Positions 24,308 through 32,064 of a stretch of DNA of 64,000 bases are shown in pieces (within the stretch, counting starts at the first letter, position 1; the number at the start of each line of letters is the position of its first letter). Source of the DNA: F1-60-MAGs149 sp037133755 (GTDB lineage Bacteria > Actinomycetota > Thermoleophilia > Gaiellales > F1-60-MAGs149). The stretch is taken from assembly GCA_037133755.1 (NCBI GenBank), contig JBAXNN010000005.1:1-64000 (forward strand), read 5' to 3'. A program made the position numbers and the translations under genes. A model generated the notes under the pieces. It was not told where the DNA came from. It saw only the letters and a program-made list of their open reading frames with translations, and made no database searches.

Positions 24308-25143
24308 CAGAAGACGCCGCGATCGTCCGTGCCTGCGCGAAGATCAATCTGCTGCTGCGCGTCGGCCCGCGCCGCGAGGACGGCTACCACGAGCTCGTCA
24401 CGTTGATCGCCCGGATCTCACTCGCCGACGTGCTGCTGATCTCCGACGCGCCCGAGACCTCTGTCGACTGCCCCGCGATTCCCGGCGGCGACACGCTCGT
24501 GACGCGAGCGCTGCGGCTGCTCTGCGAGACGGCAGGCCACCCCGCCGGCTTCCACGTGCACATCGACAAGCGCATCCCCCACGGCGCCGGCCTCGGTGGC
24601 GGCTCGGCCGACGCCGCTGCCGCCCTGCGGTTTGCCAACGACCTGCTGCCGCGGCCGCTGATCGACAGCGAGCTGCATCGGCTGGCAGCGCTGATCGGCT
24701 CCGACGTTCCCGCCCTGCTGCACGACGAGGCGACGGTGGCGCGCGGGCGCGGCGATCGGGTCGAGGTGCTCGGACATCTGCCCGCCGGCTGGCTCGCGCT
24801 CGCGCATCCCGGCCGTCCGTTGGCCACCCGCGACGTCTACCAGCGCTACGTCGCCGATGGACGGCCGCTGCCATCCACCGTCACGCTGCCGCAGACCCTG
24901 GACGAGATGGCTGCACTGATCGAGAACGACCTCGCCGTGCCCGCTGAGGCGCTCGAGCCGGCGTGCCGCGGCTTGCGCGAACAGTTCCAGGCCCTCGGAT
25001 CGATGGCAGCATGCGTCTCAGGCAGCGGGTCTGTCGTCTTCGGCTTGTTTCGCACGGAGCAGGAGGCAGCGGCTGCTGCAGCGAATCTGGAAGGCGCAGC
25101 ATGGACGGCAACAGCAGCACTGGGGACGCACCCCGCCGCATAG
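24304..25143 (+). CDS. ispE: 4-diphosphocytidyl-2-C-methyl-D-erythritol kinase
   Basis: A 279-residue GHMP kinase for the fourth step of the MEP isoprenoid pathway. Motifs: 'CAKINLLLRV' (11-20, catalytic Lys/Asn), the ATP loop 'PHGAGLGGGSADAAAAL' (92-108), 'GSDVPALL' and C-terminal 'ACVSGSGSVVFGLF'. ATG 24304 overlaps the rsmA stop (ATGA). Its 3' end overlaps the next gene's start by 43 bases, an unusually long overlap for this stretch. Confidence 0.95.
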   Translation: MTEDAAIVRACAKINLLLRVGPRREDGYHELVTLIARISLADVLLISDAPETSVDCPAIPGGDTLVTRALRLLCETAGHPAGFHVHIDKRIPHGAGLGGGSADAAAALRFANDLLPRPLIDSELHRLAALIGSDVPALLHDEATVARGRGDRVEVLGHLPAGWLALAHPGRPLATRDVYQRYVADGRPLPSTVTLPQTLDEMAALIENDLAVPAEALEPACRGLREQFQALGSMAACVSGSGSVVFGLFRTEQEAAAAAANLEGAAWTATAALGTHPAA

Positions 25144-25547
25144 AGGTCGATCCCGACGACGTCCGCGTCGTCGTGTCCCAGTCGTACGCCTACGGTGCAC
25201 CCCCGCCGACCAGCGGCGAGCCCCTGCCGTTCCTGCGTCGCCATCGCGCCAAGATCGCCGTGGCGATCACCGTGGTGGAGTCCGTCGCGCTCGGTCTCAG
25301 CGGCGTCGGGTTCCTGCGCTCGATCGTCCTGCTGCTGCTCGCGGCGGCTCTGGCGATCGTGCTCCACATCGTCGCGCGCGACCGCACTCCGTACAGCATT
25401 CGGCAGCTCACGTGGATCCTGGCGGTCAGCCAGACGCTCGCGCTGCTCTTCCCCTTCCTGATCATCGGCGGCATCATCGCCATCGCGTTCGTCCTGGCCT
25501 TCGTGATCCTCGCCGGCATCGTGATCCTGCTCGGAGACCGTCGATGA
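25101..25547 (+). CDS. small integral membrane protein of unknown function
   Basis: A 148-residue protein. A polar N-terminal half (1-52, with 'DPDDVRVVVSQSYAYG') is followed by about four hydrophobic segments: roughly 54-71, 73-90, 100-117 and 120-143. The last, 'FLIIGGIIAIAFVLAFVILAGIVILLG', is long and may form a hairpin. I do not recognise a family. The ATG at 25101 lies inside the ispE 3' end. It is followed without gap by the exported amidase gene (ATGA overlap), which suggests a link to envelope work. Confidence 0.7.
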   Translation: MDGNSSTGDAPRRIEVDPDDVRVVVSQSYAYGAPPPTSGEPLPFLRRHRAKIAVAITVVESVALGLSGVGFLRSIVLLLLAAALAIVLHIVARDRTPYSIRQLTWILAVSQTLALLFPFLIIGGIIAIAFVLAFVILAGIVILLGDRR

Positions 25548-26338
25548 GCCGGCGGTACCTCCTCGCGGTGGCGATGGCGACGCTCGCGCTCGCGCCGGTT
25601 GCCTCGGCTCAGGTCGTGGCACCGCCAACGGCGGCGCCCACGCCCGTCGCGCAGCAGAAGGTCGTATTGCCATTGACGGGGCGGACGGTGGTGATTGACC
25701 CCGGGCACAACGGCGGGAACACGAGTCACCATGAAATCACCGGCCGCCAGGTGTGGGCCGGCACCATCTGGAAGGACTGCGATGCCGATGGCGCGTCGAC
25801 CGACGATGGGTACAACGAGGCGCAGCACAACTGGGACGTCGCGGTCGTCGTGCGCCAGCTGCTCCAGCAGCAAGGGGCGCGTGTCGTCATGACCCGCAGC
25901 TCGAACGCCGGCGTCGGTCCGTGCATCACACAGCGCGCGGCGCTCGGCAACCGCCTGCGCGCCGATGCCGCGGTGTCGATCCATGCCGACGGCACCACGA
26001 ACAACAACAACTTCGGCTTCCACGTGATCCTCCCCGCCGACGTCGGCCAGACCCCGCGCATGCTCGCGCTCTCGCGCGCACTCGGTATCGACATCCGCAA
26101 CGCGCTGCGCGATCAGGGTCCGACCAAGGTCTCGAACTACATCGGCGAGGACGGTCTGATCGTCCGCAACGACCTCGGCGGCCTGAACCTCTCCAAGGTT
26201 CCCAAGGTCTTCACCGAGATCGGCAACATGCACTCGAGCTTCGACGCACCCCAGATCGAGTCGATCGCCGGCCGCCACGCCGAGGCCGCCGCGATCGCGG
26301 CCGGCATCACGCGCTTCCTGACCAAGCGCCGCGCCTAG
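25544..26338 (+). CDS. exported N-acetylmuramoyl-L-alanine amidase (Amidase_3)
   Basis: A 264-residue zinc amidase that cuts the bond between MurNAc and the peptide stem. A signal peptide (1-22, ending 'ASAQV') is followed by the Amidase_3 domain (about 48-258) with zinc ligands His 55 in 'IDPGHNGG', Glu 92 in 'NEAQHNW' and His 147 in 'SIHADG', and catalytic Glu 225 in 'FTEIGNM'. There is no cell-wall binding domain. It ends the metG operon chain and may be coupled to the membrane protein before it. Confidence 0.9.
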   Translation: MSRRYLLAVAMATLALAPVASAQVVAPPTAAPTPVAQQKVVLPLTGRTVVIDPGHNGGNTSHHEITGRQVWAGTIWKDCDADGASTDDGYNEAQHNWDVAVVVRQLLQQQGARVVMTRSSNAGVGPCITQRAALGNRLRADAAVSIHADGTTNNNNFGFHVILPADVGQTPRMLALSRALGIDIRNALRDQGPTKVSNYIGEDGLIVRNDLGGLNLSKVPKVFTEIGNMHSSFDAPQIESIAGRHAEAAAIAAGITRFLTKRRA

Positions 26339-26363
26339 CGTCATTCTGAGCCCCGGTCCGAAA

Positions 26364-26441
26364 TGTCCTGCTACGGGACAGATTGGTGCCGGATCCAGAT
26401 TGTCCCTGAGGAGGACAGAATGGATCCGGATCCATTTGTCC
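26364..26441. repeat. cluster of TGTCC-N7-GGACA inverted repeats
   Basis: Two identical-geometry inverted repeats, TGTCC-N7-GGACA at 26364-26380 and 26401-26417 (37 bases apart), then a perfect 14-base palindrome TGGATCCGGATCCA at 26421-26434 and a half-site TGTCC at 26437-26441. They lie between the amidase stop and the -35 box of the MttB-like gene, where an upstream activator or repressor would bind. Confidence 0.7.
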
Positions 26442-26453
26442 ACTGCTCGCTGG

Positions 26454-26482
26454 TTGACTTCATGCGGCCCATCCCGTAATCT
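26454..26482 (+). promoter_or_regulatory. promoter TTGACT-N17-TAATCT for mttB-like gene
   Basis: A near-consensus vegetative promoter: -35 TTGACT at 26454-26459, an exact 17-base spacer, and -10 TAATCT at 26477-26482. The ATG is 33 bases further on, giving a leader of about 26 bases with a GAGG ribosome-binding site. Confidence 0.8.
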
Positions 26483-26497
26483 GCAACTACGGTTGCA
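26482..26497. promoter_or_regulatory. palindromic operator TGCAAC-N4-GTTGCA over the transcription start
   Basis: A perfect 6-base inverted repeat with a 4-base centre, overlapping the end of the -10 box and the expected transcription start. Because an IclR regulator is the second gene of the operon, autoregulated repression through this site is likely. Confidence 0.65.
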
Positions 26498-26515
26498 AGT
26501 TGAGATGAGGGCCCC

Positions 26516-27985
26516 ATGCTGACCAACGAGATGCCGCGCTACGAGCCGCTATCGGCCGATGCGCTCGCCACGATCCACGCCGGCTGGAAGCGGCTCGGTA
26601 GGGAGGTTGGCGTCCAGTTCGACAACGAACAGGCGCTGCAGCTCTTCCGTGAGGCGGGGCAGACCGTTGATGACGACGGCACCGTGCGCTTCGATCCCGA
26701 CTTCCTGCTTACGCAAGCAGCCAAGGCGCCGAGCACCTTCGAGATGATCGCGCGCAACCCCGCTCGGAGCCTGCGGATCGGTGGTGACGACATGATCTTC
26801 TGCGCCGTCCAAGGCCCGCCCTTCGTCCGTCGGGACGGCGAGCGTCGTGACGGCACAATGGCCGATTTCGACGACTTGCTCAGGCTCGTGCAGATGACAG
26901 ACAATCTCGACACGCCGGGCCGCAACGTCCTCGAGCCGAATGACGTCCCGCTCGACGCTCGGCACCTACTGCGCGCGCTCTCGATGATCCGCCTGACCGA
27001 TCGCGTCTGGGCCGGCGAGCCGTCGAGCGGCGAGGCCGCCGCCGATTGCCTGCACATGGCCGAGATCGTCCACGGCAGCGCGGTCATGCAGGGCGGGACG
27101 CCCGTCATCTTCGCCAACTGCAACGTCAACTCGCCGCTGCGGTTCGACGCGCGCATGCTCGACGGCATCCTCAACTACGGCGCCGCCGGCCAGGCGATCA
27201 TCATCACGCCGTTTCTTCTGATGGGCGCGATGGCGCCGGTCTCCACCCCGGCCGCGCTCGTGCAGCAGACGCTGGAGAGCCTCGCAGGCGTTGCGCTCGT
27301 GCAGCTCGTTCGCCCCGGCACGCCGTGTGTGATGGGCTCCTTCCTGTCTTCGACCGATATGAAGACCGGCTCTCCCGCGTTCGGGGGTCCCGAGTCGGCC
27401 TTTGGCCTGTACGCCTCGGGCCAGATCGCCCGCGATCTGAACCTGCCCTGGCGGTCTGGCGGGGGCACGCTCACGTCGAGCCCGCTGCCCGATTACCAGG
27501 CCGGCTACGAGGCGATGAATACGCTGCTGTCGGCCTTCCTCGCCGGCGCCAACGTCTGCTGGCAGTCGGCCGGCTGGATGGAAGGCGGCCTCGTCACGAG
27601 CTTCGAGAAGTTCATCGCCGACACCGAGATCCTTGACCTGCTGATCCACCAGTTCACGAAGGTCGAGCTGACGGAAGCCGACCTCGCCTTCGACGCGCAC
27701 GTCGAGGCTGGCCACGGCGGCCACTTCTTCGGGACACAGCACACGCTCGAACGCTTCCGCGACTGCTTCTGGCGGCCGACCATCGCGTCGACAGAGAACA
27801 ACGATCGCTGGACGAAGAATGGCTGCATGGACCACGCTGCTCGCGCAGCCGCCCGTTGGCACGAGGTGCTCGAGTCGTACGAGCAACCTGCCCTCGACCC
27901 CGCCAAGGAGGCCGAGTTGATCGAGTTTGTTGCTCGCCGTGCCACTGAAAACGGTGACGTCATCGACCTGCCGGTGACGTCATGA
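26516..27985 (+). CDS. MttB-like (trimethylamine methyltransferase family) protein
   Basis: A 489-residue TIM-barrel protein of the MttB superfamily, whose members remove methyl groups from quaternary or tertiary amines and pass them to a corrinoid protein. The frame has no internal TAG, so it is a non-pyrrolysine member. Recognisable blocks are 'DLLRLVQMTDNLDTPGRNVLEP', 'GTPVIFANCNVNSPLRFDARML', 'LMGAMAPVSTPAALVQQTLESLAGVALVQL' and the C-terminal 'HVEAGHGGHFFGTQHTLERFRDCFWRP'. No corrinoid-protein gene is nearby, so the methyl acceptor is unclear. ATGA overlap couples it to the IclR regulator; promoter and operator are upstream. Confidence 0.88.
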   Translation: MLTNEMPRYEPLSADALATIHAGWKRLGREVGVQFDNEQALQLFREAGQTVDDDGTVRFDPDFLLTQAAKAPSTFEMIARNPARSLRIGGDDMIFCAVQGPPFVRRDGERRDGTMADFDDLLRLVQMTDNLDTPGRNVLEPNDVPLDARHLLRALSMIRLTDRVWAGEPSSGEAAADCLHMAEIVHGSAVMQGGTPVIFANCNVNSPLRFDARMLDGILNYGAAGQAIIITPFLLMGAMAPVSTPAALVQQTLESLAGVALVQLVRPGTPCVMGSFLSSTDMKTGSPAFGGPESAFGLYASGQIARDLNLPWRSGGGTLTSSPLPDYQAGYEAMNTLLSAFLAGANVCWQSAGWMEGGLVTSFEKFIADTEILDLLIHQFTKVELTEADLAFDAHVEAGHGGHFFGTQHTLERFRDCFWRPTIASTENNDRWTKNGCMDHAARAAARWHEVLESYEQPALDPAKEAELIEFVARRATENGDVIDLPVTS

Positions 27986-28707
27986 ACCCGGGCAATGCCG
28001 CGCTTGGCCGCGGGCTCGATGCGCTGCTCGCGTTGTCCACGCCCGACGCCGCACGCGATGGCCTTGGGGTCTCACAGCTCGCCGACCTGCTGCGTGTCGA
28101 CAAGAGCCAGATGTCTCGCACGCTCGCGACGCTCGCCGACCGTGGCTTTGTCACGCGCGATCCCGACACGCTCGCCTTTCGCCTCGGCTGGCGCCTGTTC
28201 AGTCTCGCCGCGCTGTCGGGCGACGCACCGCTGATCGCCGCCGCGCGCCCGGTCCTGCTCCATCTGGTCACCGAGCTCGGCGAGAGCGCACACCTCTCCG
28301 TCCGCCAGGGCGACCAGGTGCTCACGCTCGCAACCGAGTCGCCAGCCGTGGCCATTCACGCACCGGGCCGCGTCGGCGGACTCACGCCGCTCGCCACGAC
28401 TTCAGCCGGCCGAGCGCTCGCGACGGGGTTCTCCGACGACGAGGTGGTCGCCGCGGGACTGTCGCGATGGACAAACCAGATCGCCGACGCCCGCACGCAG
28501 GGCTTCGCAATCGTCCGCGAGGAGTTCGAAGCAGGCCTCGTGTCGGTGGCCGCCCCCATCCATGACGCAGCCGGACAGGTGATCGCCGCGATCAACGTGT
28601 CCGCCCCCAGCTTTCGCTTCGAGAGCCGGCTCGACGACGCCGCTCCGATCGTGACGCAGGCCGCCGTGACGATCGGCGCGACCCTCGGCGGCACAGTCAC
28701 CGTCTAA
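27982..28707 (+). CDS. IclR-family transcriptional regulator
   Basis: A 241-residue regulator. The N-terminal winged helix-turn-helix (about 10-65) includes 'GVSQLADLLRVDKSQMSRTLATLADRGFV'; the IclR effector-binding domain (about 75-240) has 'HLSVRQGDQVLTLA', 'TSAGRALATGFS' and 'AAPIHDAAGQVIAAINVSAP', the usual ligand-binding features. Its ATG overlaps the stop of the MttB-like gene, so it probably controls that operon through the palindrome at 26482-26497, with the methylated substrate or its product as ligand (inference). Confidence 0.92.
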   Translation: MNPGNAALGRGLDALLALSTPDAARDGLGVSQLADLLRVDKSQMSRTLATLADRGFVTRDPDTLAFRLGWRLFSLAALSGDAPLIAAARPVLLHLVTELGESAHLSVRQGDQVLTLATESPAVAIHAPGRVGGLTPLATTSAGRALATGFSDDEVVAAGLSRWTNQIADARTQGFAIVREEFEAGLVSVAAPIHDAAGQVIAAINVSAPSFRFESRLDDAAPIVTQAAVTIGATLGGTVTV

Positions 28708-28743
28708 CTCGCGCGCGCGTGCCGCTACGCTCCGTCCCGACTC

Positions 28744-28814
28744 TGGGGCGTCGCCAAGTGGTAAGGCAGCGGGTTTTGGTCCCGCCACCGCAGGTTCGAA
28801 TCCTGCCGCCCCAG
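28744..28814 (+). tRNA. tRNA-Gln (UUG)
   Basis: A 71-base cloverleaf: acceptor TGGGGCG/CGCCCCA, D-arm with AAGTGGTAA loop, anticodon stem GCGGG/CCCGC holding TTG, T-arm with TTCGAAT, discriminator G. CCA is not encoded (CCT follows). Confidence 0.94.
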
Positions 28815-28844
28815 CCTCTGCCGCCCCGCGTGGCGACGCCGGGA

Positions 28845-30014
28845 CTAGCGCCGAGAGAACTCTTGGCCGTACTCGGCTCCGTCGGCGCCGGGAAACAGCC
28901 CCTCGGCGATGTAACGCCGATGGCAGCGGTCGAGTGCTTCGTGGTCGATCTCGATGCCGAGCCCCGGGCCCGTTGGCACGGGCACGACGCCATTACGCGG
29001 CACGTACGGGCCGCCGACGATGACGTCGTCGGCGTACCAGCGAAACAGCGTCTGGCTGGCGTCGCTGATGTGGTCGATCGCGGCCGTCATGTGCAGGTAC
29101 GCCGTGCTGGCCACGCCCGTCTCGCCCGAATGGAAGCGAAAGCCGATACCCGCGGCCTGACAGGCGCGGACGAACTCCACGGTGCGCCGGATACCGCCCC
29201 GCTCGTTGAGGTTCGTGACGATCACGTCGGGCACGCCGAGTGCCTTGGCAAGCGGGAGGTCCGTCACGTGCGACGAGAACGGCCGTGCCGTGACGTCGCG
29301 GATCGCGGCGAGATCTTCCAAGCCCTCGACTGGCTCTTCCCACTGGTCGATGCCAAACTCCTCGAAGCGTGGGATCAGCTCGCGTGCGGTTGCCACGAGC
29401 CAACCGCCATTGCAGTCGAGCCGCAGCGGGCGATCCCCGATCGCGGCGCGGAGCTCGCGCACCATGGCGAGTTCCTCGTCGACGCCGACCGTGCCGACCT
29501 TGCCCTCGAAGATCGTGCCGCCGAACTCCTCGAGCAGCCGTGCGCACTCGCGCGCCACCTCGAGCGGCGACGACTCGCCCGGGTGATGCGGGCCGGGGTA
29601 GCGATAGGAGAAGTACTCCGTCAGCGGGATGTCCGTGCGCACCGCGCCGCCGAGCAGCTCGTACAGCGGTTTGCCCTCGATCTTGCCGCGAATGTCCCAG
29701 AGTGCGATTTCGATGGCGCCGAACGTCCGCTTGGCGCCGAGCACGTCGGCCCACGGCGAATAGGCATAGCCGGGCACGACCGCCGTCTCGATCGCATCGA
29801 GATCGAGCGGGTCGTGGCCGATCAGGCGCGGTGCCACGGCCATGATTGCGGCGCTGCGGTCGCCATCGGCCGCCTCGCCGTAGCCCACCACCCCATCGTC
29901 GGTGGTGACCTCAACGATCGTCTTCGTCAGGCTCGCAATCGAGCCGTAGGCGAAGCGGTAGGGCGCGACGAACGGAATGTTGACCGGAATCGCGCGGATG
30001 GCAGCGATCTGCAT
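28845..30014 (-). CDS. enolase-superfamily sugar-acid dehydratase/racemase-like
   Basis: A 389-residue member of the mandelate racemase/glucarate dehydratase branch. The N-terminal capping domain (1-125) ends with 'IEIALWDIRGKIEGKPLYELLGG'. In the barrel, Lys 172 (FEGKVG) is a candidate general base, metal ligands are Asp 200 and Glu 226/227 (WEEP), with Asn 202 in 'DCNGGW' as in glucarate dehydratase, then 'SSHVTD', and 'FRFHSGETG' with His 295. The likely reaction is dehydration or epimerisation of an acid sugar, but the substrate cannot be named. ATG 30014 was chosen because 'MQIAAIRAIPVNIPF' is the usual family start. Divergent from modA. Confidence 0.85.
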   Translation of the reverse strand: MQIAAIRAIPVNIPFVAPYRFAYGSIASLTKTIVEVTTDDGVVGYGEAADGDRSAAIMAVAPRLIGHDPLDLDAIETAVVPGYAYSPWADVLGAKRTFGAIEIALWDIRGKIEGKPLYELLGGAVRTDIPLTEYFSYRYPGPHHPGESSPLEVARECARLLEEFGGTIFEGKVGTVGVDEELAMVRELRAAIGDRPLRLDCNGGWLVATARELIPRFEEFGIDQWEEPVEGLEDLAAIRDVTARPFSSHVTDLPLAKALGVPDVIVTNLNERGGIRRTVEFVRACQAAGIGFRFHSGETGVASTAYLHMTAAIDHISDASQTLFRWYADDVIVGGPYVPRNGVVPVPTGPGLGIEIDHEALDRCHRRYIAEGLFPGADGAEYGQEFSRR

Positions 30015-30076
30015 AGCGGAAGTCTCCCACACACCTGCACGGCAGCCGACCCCGGGCGAAACCTCGCACACGGGGA

Positions 30077-30095
30077 TATAATACCTAGGTTGTAT
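30077..30095 (+). promoter_or_regulatory. TATAAT -10 box with overlapping inverted repeat before modA
   Basis: A perfect TATAAT (30077-30082) lies 15 bases before the modA ATG. Directly downstream is ATAC-N7-GTAT (30081-30095) enclosing the palindrome ACCTAGGT (30083-30090), a candidate site for a molybdate-responsive regulator such as the HTH-Mop protein at 31690. No good -35 box is seen, which fits regulated use. Confidence 0.6.
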
Positions 30096-30097
30096 CT

Positions 30098-30865
30098 ATG
30101 CATTTGTCGCGGTACGGTGTCCGCGTGCCGCCCATCCGCCTGTCCTGCGCCCTCGCGCTCACCCTGATCGCCGTCGCCCTCGCGCCCGCCGCCGCCTCGG
30201 CCACCACGATCTACGCCGCCTCCTCGCTGTCGAAGGTGGTGCCGACGATCGCCCCCGGTAACCGCACCAACTTCGCGGGCTCCGACACCCTCGCGTTTCA
30301 GATCGAACAGGGCGCACCTGCCGACGTCTTCCTGTCCGCCGCACCGCTCTACGCGGAGCGCCTCCATGCGAAGGGTCTCTGCGACGCGCCGGTCGTGTTC
30401 GCGCTCAACACGCTGACGTTCGTCACGCCCGCGTCGAACCCGGCCGGCATCACGCGCGTGCAGCAGCTCGACAGGCCGGGCGGCTACCGCCTCGCCGTGG
30501 GCGGCAAGAACGTCCCCCTTGGCATCTACACCCGCACGCTGCTCGGCAAGCTCGGCCTTGGTCGTGCGCTGCAGAAGAACACGGTGAGCCAGTACCAGAA
30601 GGCCACCGACGTCGTCAGCACGATCGCGCTCGGCTCGGCCGCCGCGGGCTTCATCTACACGACCGACTGGTACGCGAACGCGACGAAGCTCCTGGCGATC
30701 CCCGTACCCACCAGCGCGCAGCCGCTGATCCGCTACGAAGCGTGCGCCGTCAGGCGCGACGGTGCAGACACGGCCGGCGCCAAGGCCGTGATCGCCCGCC
30801 TGCTCAGCCTGAGCGGCCGCCAGGCGCTCTTCAACGCGCACTTCGGTCTGCCGCCGAAGACATGA
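30098..30865 (+). CDS. modA: molybdate ABC transporter substrate-binding protein
   Basis: A 255-residue exported binding protein. Signal peptide to about residue 35 ('AAASATT'). The ModA features are 'YAASSLSKVVPTI' (first oxyanion-binding Ser), 'NFAGSDTLAFQIEQGAPADVFLSA' (about 63-86) and a 'VLLP'-less middle with 'GFIYTTDWYA' for the second lobe. It binds molybdate or tungstate outside the membrane and hands it to ModB. A GTG at 30125 is an alternative start. ATGA overlap with modB. Confidence 0.9.
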   Translation: MHLSRYGVRVPPIRLSCALALTLIAVALAPAAASATTIYAASSLSKVVPTIAPGNRTNFAGSDTLAFQIEQGAPADVFLSAAPLYAERLHAKGLCDAPVVFALNTLTFVTPASNPAGITRVQQLDRPGGYRLAVGGKNVPLGIYTRTLLGKLGLGRALQKNTVSQYQKATDVVSTIALGSAAAGFIYTTDWYANATKLLAIPVPTSAQPLIRYEACAVRRDGADTAGAKAVIARLLSLSGRQALFNAHFGLPPKT

Positions 30866-31680
30866 CACTCACGACCGGCATCTTTCGCGGGTTCCTGATC
30901 GTCACGGCGATCGCGACCTTCGCCTTTCTGCTCGCGCCGATCGCTGCTCTGCTCCTGCAGGTGCCGATCCGCGACCTGCCAGGGCTGCTGCGCGAGACCG
31001 CAGTCACCTCCGCCCTGCTCGTCTCGCTCAAGACGAACGTGATCGCCAACGTGATCATTCTGGCCGTGGGGACGCCAGCCGCGTACCTGCTTGCGCTCGG
31101 ACGGTTCCGCGGACGCCCTGCCCTGCTGACGCTGATCGAGTTGCCACTCGTGCTCCCCCCGGCGGTGGCGGGCATCGCCCTGCTGACGGCATTCGGTGCC
31201 TTCGGGTTGTTTGGATCCACGTTGGCCGACGCCGGCATCTTCCTGCCCTTCACACAGGCTGCCGTCGTGCTCGCCGTGACGTTCGTCGCCGGCCCGTACT
31301 ACGTCCGCGCAGCCGTCGCCGCCTTCGCCTCGCTCGACCGCAACCAGCTCGATGCCGCCCGCGACCTCGGCGCCTCGGAGGGCACGGTCTTCCGCCGGAT
31401 CGCCCTGCCGCTCGCCGCCGATGGTCTGCGCGCCGGCTGGGCGCTTGCGTTTGCGCGCGGCATCGGCGAGTTCGGCGCCACCCTGCTCTTCGCCGGCAGC
31501 GTGGAGCGCATCACCGAGACCCTGCCCCTCGCCGTCTACGCCCAACTCGACGTGAACCTCGACTCCGCGGTGGCCGTCGGCATCTTGCTGCTGGCGATCA
31601 GTGGCGGTGTACTGCTCGTCGCAAAACTGCCACCGCTGTGGAGCCCGACCAGATCCTCGACGCCCGTGGGCGGCTGGTAG
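30862..31680 (+). CDS. modB: molybdate ABC transporter permease
   Basis: A 272-residue permease with about six hydrophobic helices and the ABC-permease EAA loop 'DAARDLGASEGTVFRRIALPLAADGL' near 170-195, which docks on an ATPase. 'PLVLPPAVAGIALL' and 'GRGIGEFGAT'-type 'ARGIGEFGATLLFAGS' are typical of ModB/CysT permeases. No modC ATPase gene follows; the next gene is an HTH-Mop regulator. The stop codon contributes to the -10 box of that gene. Confidence 0.92.
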   Translation: MTLTTGIFRGFLIVTAIATFAFLLAPIAALLLQVPIRDLPGLLRETAVTSALLVSLKTNVIANVIILAVGTPAAYLLALGRFRGRPALLTLIELPLVLPPAVAGIALLTAFGAFGLFGSTLADAGIFLPFTQAAVVLAVTFVAGPYYVRAAVAAFASLDRNQLDAARDLGASEGTVFRRIALPLAADGLRAGWALAFARGIGEFGATLLFAGSVERITETLPLAVYAQLDVNLDSAVAVGILLLAISGGVLLVAKLPPLWSPTRSSTPVGGW

Positions 31681-31683
31681 CCT
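31678..31683 (+). promoter_or_regulatory. -10 hexamer (TAGCCT) 6 bases before HTH-Mop ATG
   Basis: The modB TAG stop is the first half of the TANNNT hexamer, so the regulator can be made from its own leaderless transcript. Confidence 0.5.
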
Positions 31684-31689
31684 CGGCCC

Positions 31690-32064
31690 ATGGGCGAGCA
31701 GATCCGCATCGGCCAAGCCGCGAGCATCCTCGGCGTCAGCGTCGACACGCTCCGTCGCTGGGAGAAAGACGGTCGGGTGACGTTCGCCCGCTCGACGGGC
31801 GGCCAGCGCACGATCGACGCCGCGGACCTGCGCGAACTGCTGCGTGACCGCGCGCCACAGACCGGCGTCTCCGCGCGTAATCAACTCGAGGGCACCGTCG
31901 TCGCCGTGGAGAAGGATGGCCTGATGGCCAAGGTCGAACTGGCCTGCGGCCCCTACCGGATGGTCTCGATCATCACGCGCGAGGCCGTCGAGGAGCTCGA
32001 CCTGAAGCCGGGCGACACCGCGACTGCGGTCGTCAAGTCGACGAGCGTCGAGATCCGCCGCTAG
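31690..32064 (+). CDS. MerR-like HTH plus Mop (TOBE) molybdate-sensing regulator
   Basis: A 124-residue two-domain protein. Residues 5-52 form an excisionase/MerR-type helix-turn-helix ('IGQAASILGVSVDTLRRWEKDG'). Residues about 60-124 form a Mop/TOBE domain ('SARNQLEGTVVAVEKDGLMAKVEL', '...GDTATAVVKSTSVEI') that binds molybdate. This is the compact counterpart of ModE and should regulate molybdate uptake; the probable target is the repeat before modA. It directly follows modAB. Its stop interlocks with the convergent gene in CTAG (32061-32064). Confidence 0.9.
   Translation: MGEQIRIGQAASILGVSVDTLRRWEKDGRVTFARSTGGQRTIDAADLRELLRDRAPQTGVSARNQLEGTVVAVEKDGLMAKVELACGPYRMVSIITREAVEELDLKPGDTATAVVKSTSVEIRR

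Noticed and set aside
26516..27985. Pyrrolysine-containing MttB
   Set aside because: There is no in-frame TAG inside the gene; the frame is continuous.
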